The notes under the pieces are model-generated. The model did no database searches. It saw nothing but the letters and a program-made list of their open reading frames with translations, and had not been told where the DNA came from. From assembly GCF_900115075.1 (NCBI RefSeq), contig NZ_FOVG01000007.1, positions 62,001-126,000 on the forward strand: a DNA stretch of 64,000 bases. The letters are read 5' to 3'. A program made the translations under genes and the position numbers. Source of the DNA: Candidatus Pantoea varia. Its GTDB lineage: Bacteria; Pseudomonadota; Gammaproteobacteria; Enterobacterales; Enterobacteriaceae. Below are positions 29,304 to 38,588 of this stretch, piece after piece (positions within the stretch are counted from its first letter, which is position 1; every line of letters starts with the position of its first letter).

Positions 29304-29849
29304 TCAATGCAAACGCTGAATACGGGAGAGGGCAGCGAAAAGGCTGTTTTTATCACTTTCACTGAGGTGGGGCGCTGTGAGTTGTGACATCAGAAACGCT
29401 TTGTCCTCCTGCGAGAAGGTGCCGGTCATCAGGCGCTGGCTGATCGCTGTCAGAAGCTGGGTATCCAGCTGTTCTATCTGCTTGCGGGTCTCGGCAAGAT
29501 CCGTAACCGGGAGGCTACCGTCCGGTGCGGAAAGCCAGTCAGCCCGATAGCGATACTGAATCGCCTTGCTGGCATTCATCAGCGCGTGAACAAACGGCTC
29601 CACGGAGTGGGGCTCAAGTCCGGCCTGCTGAGCGTTCTGCAGCATGTGATCCAGCACCAGCTGCTCCCGTGGCAAATCTTCGACAGGCAGATGATGCAGT
29701 GCTTTATAACCGGCCACTGCTTTCATTACCTGCATCCGTTCGTTTAACGCGGAAGAGAGTGATCCAAGAGAAACCGATGAAACCGAACCTGCAAAAACGT
29801 TACTGCACATAAACAGTGAAGAGAAAAAAATTGCCACAAAGTGAGACAT
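29304..29849 (-). CDS. aroQ: Secreted (periplasmic) chorismate mutase
   Basis: Converts chorismate to prephenate outside the cytoplasm. A signal peptide covers residues 1-20 (ending VFA before GS). The mature part is the AroQ gamma class: LNERMQVMKAVAGYKALHHL, then DLPREQ and AIQYRYRADW, with the Arg and Lys residues of the active site in place. Length 181 fits the class. The biological role of such secreted mutases is debated; in plant-associated bacteria interference with salicylate or phenolic supply has been proposed. It is the first gene of a likely two-gene unit with the P450. Confidence 0.93.
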   Translation of the reverse strand: MSHFVAIFFSSLFMCSNVFAGSVSSVSLGSLSSALNERMQVMKAVAGYKALHHLPVEDLPREQLVLDHMLQNAQQAGLEPHSVEPFVHALMNASKAIQYRYRADWLSAPDGSLPVTDLAETRKQIEQLDTQLLTAISQRLMTGTFSQEDKAFLMSQLTAPHLSESDKNSLFAALSRIQRLH

Positions 29850-30231
29850 TTGCCTGCTCCGTTGAGAGAAACTGGCACTAATTTAGGCACGAAAAGGTAA
29901 CTCAGTGTGATTATTTTGTTTTCAAAATGTGAATCTCAAGGTGGGTCAGCAAAATGGAAGCAGGTTATTAATTTTAATGTTATTTTTTTAATTACGGTCA
30001 CATTACTTTCACACAGTTTTGCAAGACTGGCGGGTTAACCGGATGACCCGGCTGGATTGCTTCCAGGCCTGCATGCCAATAATGTCGTGCCATCCAGGTC
30101 ATATCTGCAGTGCCGAAAGAGTTTTACGATGCGTGTCGGGTCGTGCGCACGGGAAGGCGCCATGCCGATCAGGGTTCAGGTATAATGAGCGCCGCCAGTG
30201 TGGCCGTTTTTAGCAGCAAAAAGAGGGTGAT
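29850..30231. other. Gene-free region between divergent genes
   Basis: AT-rich left part (promoters), then a GC-richer stretch with an open frame at 30019-30213 that lacks a ribosome site and is not called. Confidence 0.45.
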
Positions 30232-30477
30232 ATGTCGGTAACTCAGGCTTCTGCCGGTGGTAAAAGTGTCGCGAAATTAGTTGAGAGTCTGGAAAAACAG
30301 GCGGCTAACCGATCAGATGTAAACTGGCATCAGGGGCTGAAAAGCAGCACCAAAATCGCCCTGGAAAAAATTAATGGCGCGTTTGATGCAAAATGGATTA
30401 GCGCAGAAGAGAGTCTTAGCCTGAAGCAGCGCGTTTACAGCGTACAGGATAAGTTGATTGAGCTGGCTTTGTGGTGA
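30232..30477 (+). CDS. Hypothetical protein (81 aa)
   Basis: Not recognised. AGAGGG lies 5 bases before the ATG. The protein is predicted to be mostly helical and soluble, with two amphipathic helices (SVAKLVESLEKQAAN and EESLSLKQRVYSVQDKLIEL). It has no Cys, signal peptide or membrane segment. It converges on the acetyltransferase gene, with two bases between the stop codons. Confidence 0.6.
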   Translation: MSVTQASAGGKSVAKLVESLEKQAANRSDVNWHQGLKSSTKIALEKINGAFDAKWISAEESLSLKQRVYSVQDKLIELALW

Positions 30478-30479
30478 TT

Positions 30480-31391
30480 TTAAGTGATCACAAGGTTTGG
30501 CGCTAAATCGGCTGGGGTGAAAAACTGATACTTCAGCACGCAGCGCCGTCCGGCATTTTGCGCGCTTCGCAGTGAAGGAGTATTACCGGGCAGAATGGTG
30601 CCAGTCAGCAGCGCCTTCTCACCATAGTGATGATGAAGCTGCTGCAGCAAACGCTGCTGAGCGCGCGCGGCAAGTCCACGGCCCTGATAAGCAGGCATAA
30701 TCACTTCATCCATAATCTGAAACCCCTCAATAAAGGTCAGTCTCCGGCGAACACAAATCATCAGCCCAGCCACCATGCCCTGCCAGACAATCAAAAGCAC
30801 ATGTCCTCCAGCGATATCCTCCCGTAATTCCTGCCTGCTCGATGCCATCAGTTGATCACGCAGATGCGGCAGCATGTGCCAGCTGGCGCGATAGGCATGG
30901 TTAATCGCCTGGATACAGGCGGAGTAATCTTTTCGGCCAGCTTTCACCAGTGAAATGCCTTCATCGTGAGGCACTGCAAGCGCAGCCGGATCGCTGAGGA
31001 ATATCAATTGATCGGTTGACCCGATATCGGGATGGCTTGCGGGTAACAGAATACGCAGTTGTAGCGGTTTGAGCGGCTGCCACGCCTGCATGATGGCGTC
31101 AGCGACCGCGTAATCGATAGGGCCGTCCCGGGCCACGATCTCAATAAAAGGCTGTGAAAGATCGCCCCCCAGATAGCGCGGTCCGGTAAGATAACGCTGG
31201 CCGTTAACCGTCAGTTCACGCTGTAAAAAGGTGTGCTGGGGCAGACCGGTTTCACGCCAGGGAAAGTCGGCGGAGAAATGATGGTCGTGGCATCGGGTCT
31301 GCTGCTGCGCCAGCCAGCTGGCAATCCAGTCGCTGAGACAGTCAGATGAGACAGGAACAGTACGGTAGAGCGACACCATATAATCCAGCAT
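30480..31391 (-). CDS. GNAT-family N-acetyltransferase (303 aa)
   Basis: The C-terminal half (about residues 150-270) is a GNAT domain; the acetyl-CoA loop is in MPAYQGRGLAARAQQRLL. The N-terminal 140 residues do not match a domain I recognise and may be a second, worn GNAT-like fold. The substrate is unknown. AAGGAA precedes the ATG. It stands alone. Confidence 0.8.
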   Translation of the reverse strand: MLDYMVSLYRTVPVSSDCLSDWIASWLAQQQTRCHDHHFSADFPWRETGLPQHTFLQRELTVNGQRYLTGPRYLGGDLSQPFIEIVARDGPIDYAVADAIMQAWQPLKPLQLRILLPASHPDIGSTDQLIFLSDPAALAVPHDEGISLVKAGRKDYSACIQAINHAYRASWHMLPHLRDQLMASSRQELREDIAGGHVLLIVWQGMVAGLMICVRRRLTFIEGFQIMDEVIMPAYQGRGLAARAQQRLLQQLHHHYGEKALLTGTILPGNTPSLRSAQNAGRRCVLKYQFFTPADLAPNLVIT

Positions 31392-31865
31392 AAGATTCCT
31401 TATTGCCCGCCGTCAGTAATCGCCTGCCTCTCTTCACTGTCTGCCATAACCGTTACCGGATTGCAGATGAAGCTGCTGAGAGTGTAAACGATGTGCTCTG
31501 TTTATGACCATCTCAACCTGTCAGCCAGCGTCATTCCTTTCCTGCAGCATGATGGCCGGGCAGTCTGAGGCTGAAACGATGAGCAGATAAATGTCATGCT
31601 CCGCGATCACGTCCTGGTGCTGTTATCTGTGCTGTCTTAAAAGCAGAGAGAGAGATTTATTCAGCGCTGGCCGGAGCAGGAATAGATGGTCAAATTAATT
31701 GATGGAATTAGGCGGGGTTGCCCAAAATAATAAAGGTAAAATCAAATGCGTAACTTTTACGTAAATATTACGGAATCAGATAATCGGCTGGCAATAAATG
31801 GATTATGATAGCGAGGCTGTTCAATAATTATAAATTTTCCGATTTTTTTAGCACCCGGGGGTTAC
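31392..31865. other. Gene-free region
   Basis: No ORF with a credible start. GC content falls from left to right; the last 150 bases are AT-rich and lead into the small gene at 31866. Confidence 0.45.
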
Positions 31866-32075
31866 ATGGTTCATATTGATTTATGCACCAAAGAGGGCGT
31901 GATGAAAGCTTATGCTTTTCAGACGCCTGTGCAGGCAATGACCTTAATCGAAAAAATTAAAAATGATGAATTTCAGTGGTTTAATCTGGAGTGGGAAGGA
32001 CATCGTTTTAACTGTCCTCATCATTTTATTAAAAGACTCAGCAGCCGTTGTTATATCAAAGCATTCTGGCGTTAA
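31866..32075 (+). CDS. Small hypothetical protein (69 aa)
   Basis: Not recognised. Two starts are possible: ATG at 31866 (after GGGGG) or ATG at 31902 (after GAGGG), the latter giving 57 residues. The protein is rich in aromatic residues (FQWFNLEW, CPHHF, AFWR) and basic at the end. No signal peptide. Low GC and isolation make it uncertain. Confidence 0.45.
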   Translation: MVHIDLCTKEGVMKAYAFQTPVQAMTLIEKIKNDEFQWFNLEWEGHRFNCPHHFIKRLSSRCYIKAFWR

Positions 32076-32472
32076 AGCAATTTAAATGTTTATGCCTATT
32101 CATAATGATCTGTTAATGACGCTAACTTAATTAAACTTCTCGGCGCCTGTTTCAGCATGATGATAAATGGGGCAGAGCATGCCCCATTATTTTCAGCCTC
32201 CGCAAGGCATTATCATTGGAGTCCGCGATAATAATAGCGCATCATCTGCACCGATCCCGGCTCAGTCAGTCTCATTATTACCGCTTAATCATTTGTTGCT
32301 GATGTTTGTCCTGGCCGGTTGAAAGCTGAACCCGCCTTTAAGTAACGCCATACGATTTTGTGCAGCGCGCGGCAATACGTCCTGATCTTCTATAAATCCA
32401 CCTCTGTTCTCCCCTTGACCTGCAGCGTCAACTGTTACACTCAAATGACACTTAATCCGGATTCTGACCGCA
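32076..32472. other. Gene-free region
   Basis: No gene seen; a GGGGCAGAGCATGCCCCATT hairpin near 32170 could end the preceding small transcript. It must include the promoter of the diguanylate cyclase gene. Confidence 0.45.
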
Positions 32473-34056
32473 ATGCCTCATGAAAAAATGCGCCTTCGTT
32501 CGCTGCTGACTTTGCTTTCCATTGGAGGCGTCATTCTGACCTCCGGTCTGCTGCTGAGCGCGCTGCTGCTGTTTCAGAAGGCCAATATCGAAGACAGTCT
32601 GCTTGAAGGGAACATTGCTTATGCCCGTAAACTGGCCGACACCACCGATCGTTATCTGGCGACAGCGCAACGTGAACTGGCCTGGAGTGCCTCACAGATC
32701 AGGGATCTGAGCAATATTCAACGGCTTGAAGGGGAGACCGAGCGTCTCAGAATGCAGTCAGGCTTTTTCAACTCGGTGGTGGTGGTCAATCATGATGCCA
32801 TCATTGCGGCAATCTCACCCGATAGCCTGAACCTGATTGGCATGAAGTTGCACTCGGCGGTCAGCCTGCAGGCCATTGCGACCCAGAAGCCCTTTATCTC
32901 CGCACCCTTTACCTCTGCCGCCGGTAACTATGTGGTGTTTTTATCTCAGCCGCTGTTCAGCGAAGAGGGCCATTACCTGGGCTACATTGGTGGCACCATC
33001 TATCTCAAAAAACAGAGCATGCTGAGTGAAATCCTGAGCCAACATTTTTACACCAGAGGATCGACGGTCAGCGTGGTCAGCAATGAAGGGCTGATTATAT
33101 TCAGTCACGACCCGGCGCTGGTTGGGACAAAGATGCTGTTGAGTCTGGCACTTCAGAAGCGGCTTGCCACCACGGAAAGCGGGCACTTCACGCTTGAAAA
33201 TGACGGGAAAAACTATCTCACCGGGTATGGTACGCTGCGTAAAACCGGCTGGAACGTCTTTATTACCGGTACCTCAGAAACGGTCAGGCATATTCTGATG
33301 CGCACGGCTGAAAGCGCCATCTGGTTCGTTCTGGGCATTATCATCGTCACAGCGGGCGTTATTGCTTTTATGGCGGGGCGGATTGCATCTCCACTGGAAA
33401 AGCTGGCGGACAGAGTACGTGATGGCGGCAGCGAAGCGCAGGCGGAATCCCTCTCCACGGTTAAAACCTGGTATTACGAAGCTGACCGGCTCAAAGAAGC
33501 GGTGCAGGAGCATCGCCACGCTGTTGCGGGTCACCTGGCCGCATTGAATGATGAAGCGATGACCGATCCACTGACCGGGCTGTGCAACCGACGCGGATTT
33601 TCGGTGCTGGCAGCGCAGTCAGACAGCGACCATGAACAGTGTGCCATTGCTATTGATATTGACCATTTCAAGAAGATAAACGACTGGTACGGGCATGATG
33701 CGGGCGATGCGGTTCTGGTGAGCCTGGCGGGGTTGCTGCGGCAGCTTTGCCGCACCGGCGATATTGTCAGCCGGTTTGGTGGCGAGGAGTTTATTCTGCT
33801 GCTGCCGCATACTACGCTGGCAGATGCCGCCCGCACCGCAGAACGCATCCGTGAGACCGTCTGCGGCACTACCTTCCCGTTTACCGGGACGATGACGATA
33901 TCAGCAGGGGTAGCTTCGCTGGGAGAACAGGCTGGCGATCGTGAGGCTCTGCTGCGACGTGCCGATGAAGCGCTCTACGAGGCAAAAGCTGCCGGGCGCA
34001 ATACTGTGATGATTGCCGGGCCAGACGGCTTCAGCGCGTTTGAGTCGGGCAGGTAA
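32473..34056 (+). CDS. Membrane diguanylate cyclase with periplasmic sensor (527 aa)
   Basis: Makes cyclic di-GMP. A transmembrane helix (about residues 12-34), a dCACHE-like periplasmic sensor (about 40-270), a second transmembrane helix (about 282-304), a HAMP-like linker and a GGDEF domain (about 365-515). The active loop is GGEEF and an inhibitory I-site (RTGD) lies five residues before it, so activity and product inhibition are expected. The ligand is unknown. It converges with the GAF-EAL copy 2 gene, a probable phosphodiesterase, with 24 bases between stops. Confidence 0.94.
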   Translation: MPHEKMRLRSLLTLLSIGGVILTSGLLLSALLLFQKANIEDSLLEGNIAYARKLADTTDRYLATAQRELAWSASQIRDLSNIQRLEGETERLRMQSGFFNSVVVVNHDAIIAAISPDSLNLIGMKLHSAVSLQAIATQKPFISAPFTSAAGNYVVFLSQPLFSEEGHYLGYIGGTIYLKKQSMLSEILSQHFYTRGSTVSVVSNEGLIIFSHDPALVGTKMLLSLALQKRLATTESGHFTLENDGKNYLTGYGTLRKTGWNVFITGTSETVRHILMRTAESAIWFVLGIIIVTAGVIAFMAGRIASPLEKLADRVRDGGSEAQAESLSTVKTWYYEADRLKEAVQEHRHAVAGHLAALNDEAMTDPLTGLCNRRGFSVLAAQSDSDHEQCAIAIDIDHFKKINDWYGHDAGDAVLVSLAGLLRQLCRTGDIVSRFGGEEFILLLPHTTLADAARTAERIRETVCGTTFPFTGTMTISAGVASLGEQAGDREALLRRADEALYEAKAAGRNTVMIAGPDGFSAFESGR

Positions 34057-34080
34057 GAATCGGGGGCTGGTCGGGGAGGC

Positions 34081-35862
34081 TCAGTATTTACTGCGTAATC
34101 GCCAGCCGAGCCACTCATCCAGCGCCGCTTCCGCCAGCGGTCTGGAGTAGAAAAAGCCCTGCGCCTGATCGCAGCCGAACTCGGTCAGTACTTTTACCGT
34201 TTCCTCATTCTCCACGCCCTCAGCCAGCACCATGTAATCGAGATCCTTGAGCATTGAAATAATACTGCGGGCGATCACGCGCGATGCCGTGTCAGAGGAA
34301 ATCTCGCTGATCAATGATCGGTCCAGCTTGATGACATCCAGCGGCATGCGCCGCAGATAGCTGATGTTGCTATAGCCGGTTCCAAAGTCATCCAGTGAAA
34401 TTCCGAATCCGCGCAGTTTCAGCATCTCAAGCCCCTGCATCGCGGTCGGGCTTTCCAGAATCCGTTCCGTCTCCAGACATTCCACGCCCAGTAATGAAAC
34501 CGGCAGCTTCGCCCTGATCATCCGTGCTTCCAGCTCGTCGGCAAAACCGTCGCGGGAAAAATCGCTGCTGCTGACGTTAATGGTGACAGGCAGCTGAATA
34601 TAGCTGTTGCTAAGCCGGGAGAGCCGGGCGATGGCGTGCTCTGTGACCCAGGTTGTCAGCTCGCTGAGCAGTTCGGTTTGTCCGGCAACAGGTAAAAATT
34701 GTGCCGGTGACAGTTCACCGCGTTCAGGATGCCGCCAGCGGATCAGCGCCTCCAGTCCAATCGGCTTGCCGCTGTGCAGACAGATTTTAGGCTGATAGGC
34801 GAGCCACAGCCCTTTATCCTGGCGTATTGCCGTGGCCAGGTCATGCATCAGGGCGAAATCCTGGGTATGGCGGGTATCGGTGACCTCACTGAAGGGCATC
34901 GAGGCCACGTCGCGGGTAATGGCCTCATGCAGTGCGCTGACTGCACGCCGCAGGATCTCCTGAGCGGGCATCTCTCCGGTTTTGAAACTCGCTTCCCCGG
35001 TATGGGTCTTCAGCGCGACTGACAGCCCATCGCCGATATCCGCACTGATCCCCGCCAGCTTCGTGGCTACCCAGTTGGCCGTGAGTCTGCTCTCCTGACG
35101 TGTCAGCAGGGCAAAGCGCCCGGTTGCCACGGTATAGAGCATCTCCCCCGGCGCAGGGCGCAGGCGCAGCGGCAGCAATGTCGCCACATCTTTCAGCAGG
35201 CTTTCAACCGGCCCCATGCCCATTGAGCGCGCAAGCTCATAAGCGCGCGGCATATCAATACAGTCAATCAGCACCAGCCGTCGTGGCGTCGTGTCCCCGG
35301 AGGCGGCAAGAAACTGCAGGTCGCGAATCAGACGCTGACGGTTAGGCAGGCCGGTTACCGGATCGGCAAACCCCGCCGAGTGCCAGGCATCAAGAAATGA
35401 CATCACCAGTGTCGCCAGCATTTTAAGCATCGCCACCTGATCGCCACTAAAGCGATGAGGCGCGGTGTCGGTCACACACAGTGTACCCAGTATCAGGCCG
35501 GTGCTGCTTTTCAGCGGCACACCGGCATAAAAGCGGATATAAGGCGCACCCGTAATCAGCGGATGTGCAGCAAAGCGGATATCCAGCAACGTATCGGGCA
35601 CGACTACAGTCGTGTCGCTGTCCACTGCATGCCGGCAGAGGGAGTCCTGCCGTGAGGATTGGGTGAGTGTGAAATTATGCGCCGCCTTTACATGCTGCAT
35701 CTCATCATCCAGTACGGAGATAAAGCTGCCGGGAATACCGAGTGCCTGGCTGGCGAGCCGGACGAACTGTCGCAACACGTCGTCACGACTTTCGTCGTTG
35801 CTGCGCAGCGCGTGCAGGGTTTGCGTGCGGCATTCGTCACCGACGCTAAGGCTCATAAGCAT
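34081..35862 (-). CDS. GAF - degenerate GGDEF - EAL phosphodiesterase, copy 2 (593 aa)
   Basis: A paralogue of the protein at 11074, almost the same length and collinear over the whole chain. GAF domain about residues 25-155; GGDEF-like domain with the loop ATGRF (inactive); EAL domain intact (EALIRWRHP, TINVS, ECLE, DDFGTGYS, IKLD, AEGVE, CDQAQGF). It should degrade cyclic di-GMP. GAGGA precedes the ATG at 35862. The two copies are most alike in the GAF core and EAL loops and differ mainly at the N terminus and in the linker. Confidence 0.92.
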   Translation of the reverse strand: MLMSLSVGDECRTQTLHALRSNDESRDDVLRQFVRLASQALGIPGSFISVLDDEMQHVKAAHNFTLTQSSRQDSLCRHAVDSDTTVVVPDTLLDIRFAAHPLITGAPYIRFYAGVPLKSSTGLILGTLCVTDTAPHRFSGDQVAMLKMLATLVMSFLDAWHSAGFADPVTGLPNRQRLIRDLQFLAASGDTTPRRLVLIDCIDMPRAYELARSMGMGPVESLLKDVATLLPLRLRPAPGEMLYTVATGRFALLTRQESRLTANWVATKLAGISADIGDGLSVALKTHTGEASFKTGEMPAQEILRRAVSALHEAITRDVASMPFSEVTDTRHTQDFALMHDLATAIRQDKGLWLAYQPKICLHSGKPIGLEALIRWRHPERGELSPAQFLPVAGQTELLSELTTWVTEHAIARLSRLSNSYIQLPVTINVSSSDFSRDGFADELEARMIRAKLPVSLLGVECLETERILESPTAMQGLEMLKLRGFGISLDDFGTGYSNISYLRRMPLDVIKLDRSLISEISSDTASRVIARSIISMLKDLDYMVLAEGVENEETVKVLTEFGCDQAQGFFYSRPLAEAALDEWLGWRLRSKY

Positions 35863-36213
35863 GGAGTCCTCCGCACCGGCTGGTTACGGCGCGAAATTAA
35901 ACAGAATTATTAAAGAATGTAGCGTCATGACTACAGACTATTTCTGTAAAAAGATATAGCCGTTAAGTTTTTATTTTTTATTACGCTGCACGTCACCGCT
36001 GGTCAGAATAGCAAATTCTTTTTCTTTAACGAAATATTTTCGCAGTGACGATTCTAATATTTTTTCTTTAAAAACTATTAATTTCTTAAATACCCTGCCA
36101 GGATACAGGGCATAAACATAGTGCACGATATAATAACGCATTAAAGTAGATGACATAACTTATTTTTTGCTGATTTTCTTAACTACACCAATGACAACAT
36201 CGGGGAAAACCTC
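35863..36213. other. Gene-free AT-rich region
   Basis: Divergent promoters for the GAF-EAL gene and the chemoreceptor. A minus-strand frame at 35971-36156 has no ribosome site. No sigma-28 promoter was found for the chemoreceptor. Confidence 0.5.
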
Positions 36214-37650
36214 ATGAATTCACTCAGGCATTTCACTATCCGCCGCGTTGTGCTGTGGATGATGATCGTCTCACTGGGCATCGTTGCGCTGACTGGCGGC
36301 TACAGCAGCCAAATCCTGCGCGACATCTATCGTCAAACCGATCGCTCAGAGGCTCTGACGCAGCAGCTAAGCTTTCTGGCCCGCAGCGCTATTATTTTGC
36401 AGAGAGGGTCGTCAGCCGATAAACAGGCTCTTGTCGCCTTAACCCCGGCCGATGCTGAGTGGGATAGCTTCCGTGCCGCACTCACCACCACGCCAGCAGA
36501 ATACGCAACCGTTGCCCGCGCGCAGCTGGATAAGCTGACGCAGCAGCTGGCTGAGAATCAGGCACCCCTGAAAGCTGACCGGCATCGGCTGGAAAACGTA
36601 TTGCTGGCAGCACTGATTGCAGCCGTGGCATTGCTGCTGTTCTGTGACCGTTATCTGGTTATCCATCTTGTGCGTCCGGTAGGTAAAATTCGTGGTCATT
36701 TAAAAATCATTGCTGATGGCGATCTGACGCGCGAACCGGAAGACCTGGGGCGCAACTGTGTCGGGCAACTGGTGCCGCTGGTCAAAGAGATGCAGCACAG
36801 TCTGTTGCAGACGGTCAGCGCTATCCGCGATAACGCAGCCATTCTTCATCGTGAAGCGGGTGACATCGCCGCGGGCAATGCCGATCTCTCCGACCGGACA
36901 TCCACTCAGGCCGCTGCGCTGGAGCAGACCGCAGCCAGCATGGAAGAGATCACCGTTACCGTGCGCCACAATGCACAGAATGCCCGTGAAGCGCGTGAAC
37001 TGGCTGCCAGCACCACCAATACGACGCATCAGGGTGTGGAACTGGTTCAGACTGTAGCGGCTGCTATCACCAGCATTGCGCAGGGTTCAGAAAAAATCCG
37101 GCAGTTCACCGCCACCATTAATGGCATCGCGTTTCAGACCAACATTCTGGCGCTAAACGCCGCCGTAGAGGCCGCCCGTGCGGGCGAGCAGGGTCGCGGC
37201 TTCGCGGTGGTCGCCAGCGAGGTCCGTTCACTGGCGCAGCGAAGTGCGGCTGCTTCTAAAGAGATCGAAGAGTTGATTGCCGATACCGTGGCACGCGTCG
37301 ACGATGGCCGTCGGGCAGCAGAAAGTGCGGGAACCACCATGGCAGCCGTGCTGCGCGGTGTCGGCGGCGTCAATGAACTGATTGGACAGATTGCGCTGGC
37401 CTCGGATGAACAAAGCAAAGGCATTGCCCAGGTCACCGTGGCCGTGGCAGAACTTGACCGCGTTACGCAGCAGAATGCAACGCTAGTTCAGCAGGTTTCG
37501 GCGACGGCAGGTAGCCTCAGCGGACAGACCCAAACGCTGGGCAGCGTGATTACGCGCTTTACCCTCCCGCATCAAACCGTCGCCGTGGCGAATAAACGCG
37601 TCACACCTGCTGATACAAATGGTGGCTGGGTGACTTTTGGCAAAGCGTAG
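36214..37650 (+). CDS. Methyl-accepting chemotaxis protein with a short sensor (478 aa)
   Basis: A chemoreceptor. The first transmembrane helix (about residues 12-32) and the second (about 128-148) enclose only about 95 periplasmic residues, too few for a full four-helix bundle, so the sensor is reduced. HAMP and the signalling domain follow ([31 protein letters not shown]). The C terminus reads [13 protein letters not shown] resembles part of the NWETF docking motif but is not terminal. GGGGAAAA precedes the ATG. Confidence 0.92.
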   Translation: MNSLRHFTIRRVVLWMMIVSLGIVALTGGYSSQILRDIYRQTDRSEALTQQLSFLARSAIILQRGSSADKQALVALTPADAEWDSFRAALTTTPAEYATVARAQLDKLTQQLAENQAPLKADRHRLENVLLAALIAAVALLLFCDRYLVIHLVRPVGKIRGHLKIIADGDLTREPEDLGRNCVGQLVPLVKEMQHSLLQTVSAIRDNAAILHREAGDIAAGNADLSDRTSTQAAALEQTAASMEEITVTVRHNAQNAREARELAASTTNTTHQGVELVQTVAAAITSIAQGSEKIRQFTATINGIAFQTNILALNAAVEAARAGEQGRGFAVVASEVRSLAQRSAAASKEIEELIADTVARVDDGRRAAESAGTTMAAVLRGVGGVNELIGQIALASDEQSKGIAQVTVAVAELDRVTQQNATLVQQVSATAGSLSGQTQTLGSVITRFTLPHQTVAVANKRVTPADTNGGWVTFGKA

Positions 37651-37992
37651 TCTTATCAGGGCGCCAGGTGGTTCTGACAAGAGCGAGGCAGGCCGGAATG
37701 ACATTCTGTGTTCATTTTGTTTTATTGCGAACTGAATGAACGGTCATTGTTCACGGCCTTGCCGGACGTTAATTTCAGCAGGGGTCCTATTATTCAGCGC
37801 GATTCACGCCTAATCCGGGTATCGCTTTAAATATAATCCACCTTAATTTCTGTGATTATATTGGCGCTTTTCTTACTGCCGACAGGAAAGAACTGACAGG
37901 TAGTTAAAACTTAACTCAAATTTATGCTTTGGCCACGGACGTATTCTTTTACCCGGCCATCTTACCGGAGCTCCGCAGGCGGAGAGTTTCAC
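37651..37992. other. Gene-free region
   Basis: No gene seen. TGAACG-GTCATTGTTCA near 37735-37755 is an imperfect inverted repeat. The right part is the leader of the helix-turn-helix gene. Confidence 0.45.
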
Positions 37993-38232
37993 ATGGGAAA
38001 TCAGATTTTACAGCGGCCAATCGCCGTGCAGCATAATGTACGTGAACTGCGGCTTGCTGCCGGTCTCTCTCAGGAGATTGCGGCAGAACGTTTCGACCTT
38101 AGCCAGCGCGTCTGGCAAACCAAAGAAGCCTCGAAAAATCCGGCGCTGCTCAGCCAGGGCGAGTATGAACTGCTGATGTTGCTGGCCGGAGAGCATCCGC
38201 ATTATGAACTGGTGCCAAAACTGAAAAAGTAA
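37993..38232 (+). CDS. 79-residue helix-turn-helix protein, copy 2
   Basis: The partner of the protein at 9717, with the same length and the same core: NVRELRLAAGLSQ, AAERFDLS, RVWQTKEAS, LLSQGEYELLMLLAGEHPH, ending in KK. An XRE-like DNA-binding role is likely; targets are unknown. GGAG lies 9 bases before the ATG. The neighbours are a chemoreceptor and a GGDEF-EAL protein; copy 1 also lies near cyclic-di-GMP genes. Confidence 0.8.
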   Translation: MGNQILQRPIAVQHNVRELRLAAGLSQEIAAERFDLSQRVWQTKEASKNPALLSQGEYELLMLLAGEHPHYELVPKLKK

Positions 38233-38588
38233 GGCCTTCAACCGGTGTTTTCTCTTAAGTAAAGTCATGCCAGGCCGATATAGAGAGACAAGCGAAGCGC
38301 ATTTACCGCTCGTCTGATAAGCCCTGGCCAGATGTCTGGCGTGGTCCGCCATGAGCTGCTGATCCGCCGCAACCCCTTAGCCAGGCATAATGTATTAACT
38401 GGCGCGCCTTAGTCTGCGGTGCCAGCTTCATCGGGCTCAGCGCGGCGGCAGGTTGCTGCGGAGCTTACTGATGGGCCTTTCTTCCGGCAACGGGTCGGCA
38501 GCAATTCTGCATGTCCTGTCTGATTGAACGTGTCCTCTTTACGCTGTGTCATGCCGGCCACAGTGGATAACATCAGAGGAGAGTTACG
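38233..38588. other. Gene-free region
   Basis: No gene seen. It ends in the AGAGGAG ribosome site (38575-38581) of the next gene. Confidence 0.45.

Noticed and set aside
30019-30213. A 64-codon plus-strand frame
   Set aside because: No ribosome site, odd Cys-rich composition and no family resemblance.
35971-36156. A 61-codon minus-strand frame in AT-rich DNA
   Set aside because: No ribosome site and low-complexity composition; possible but not supported.
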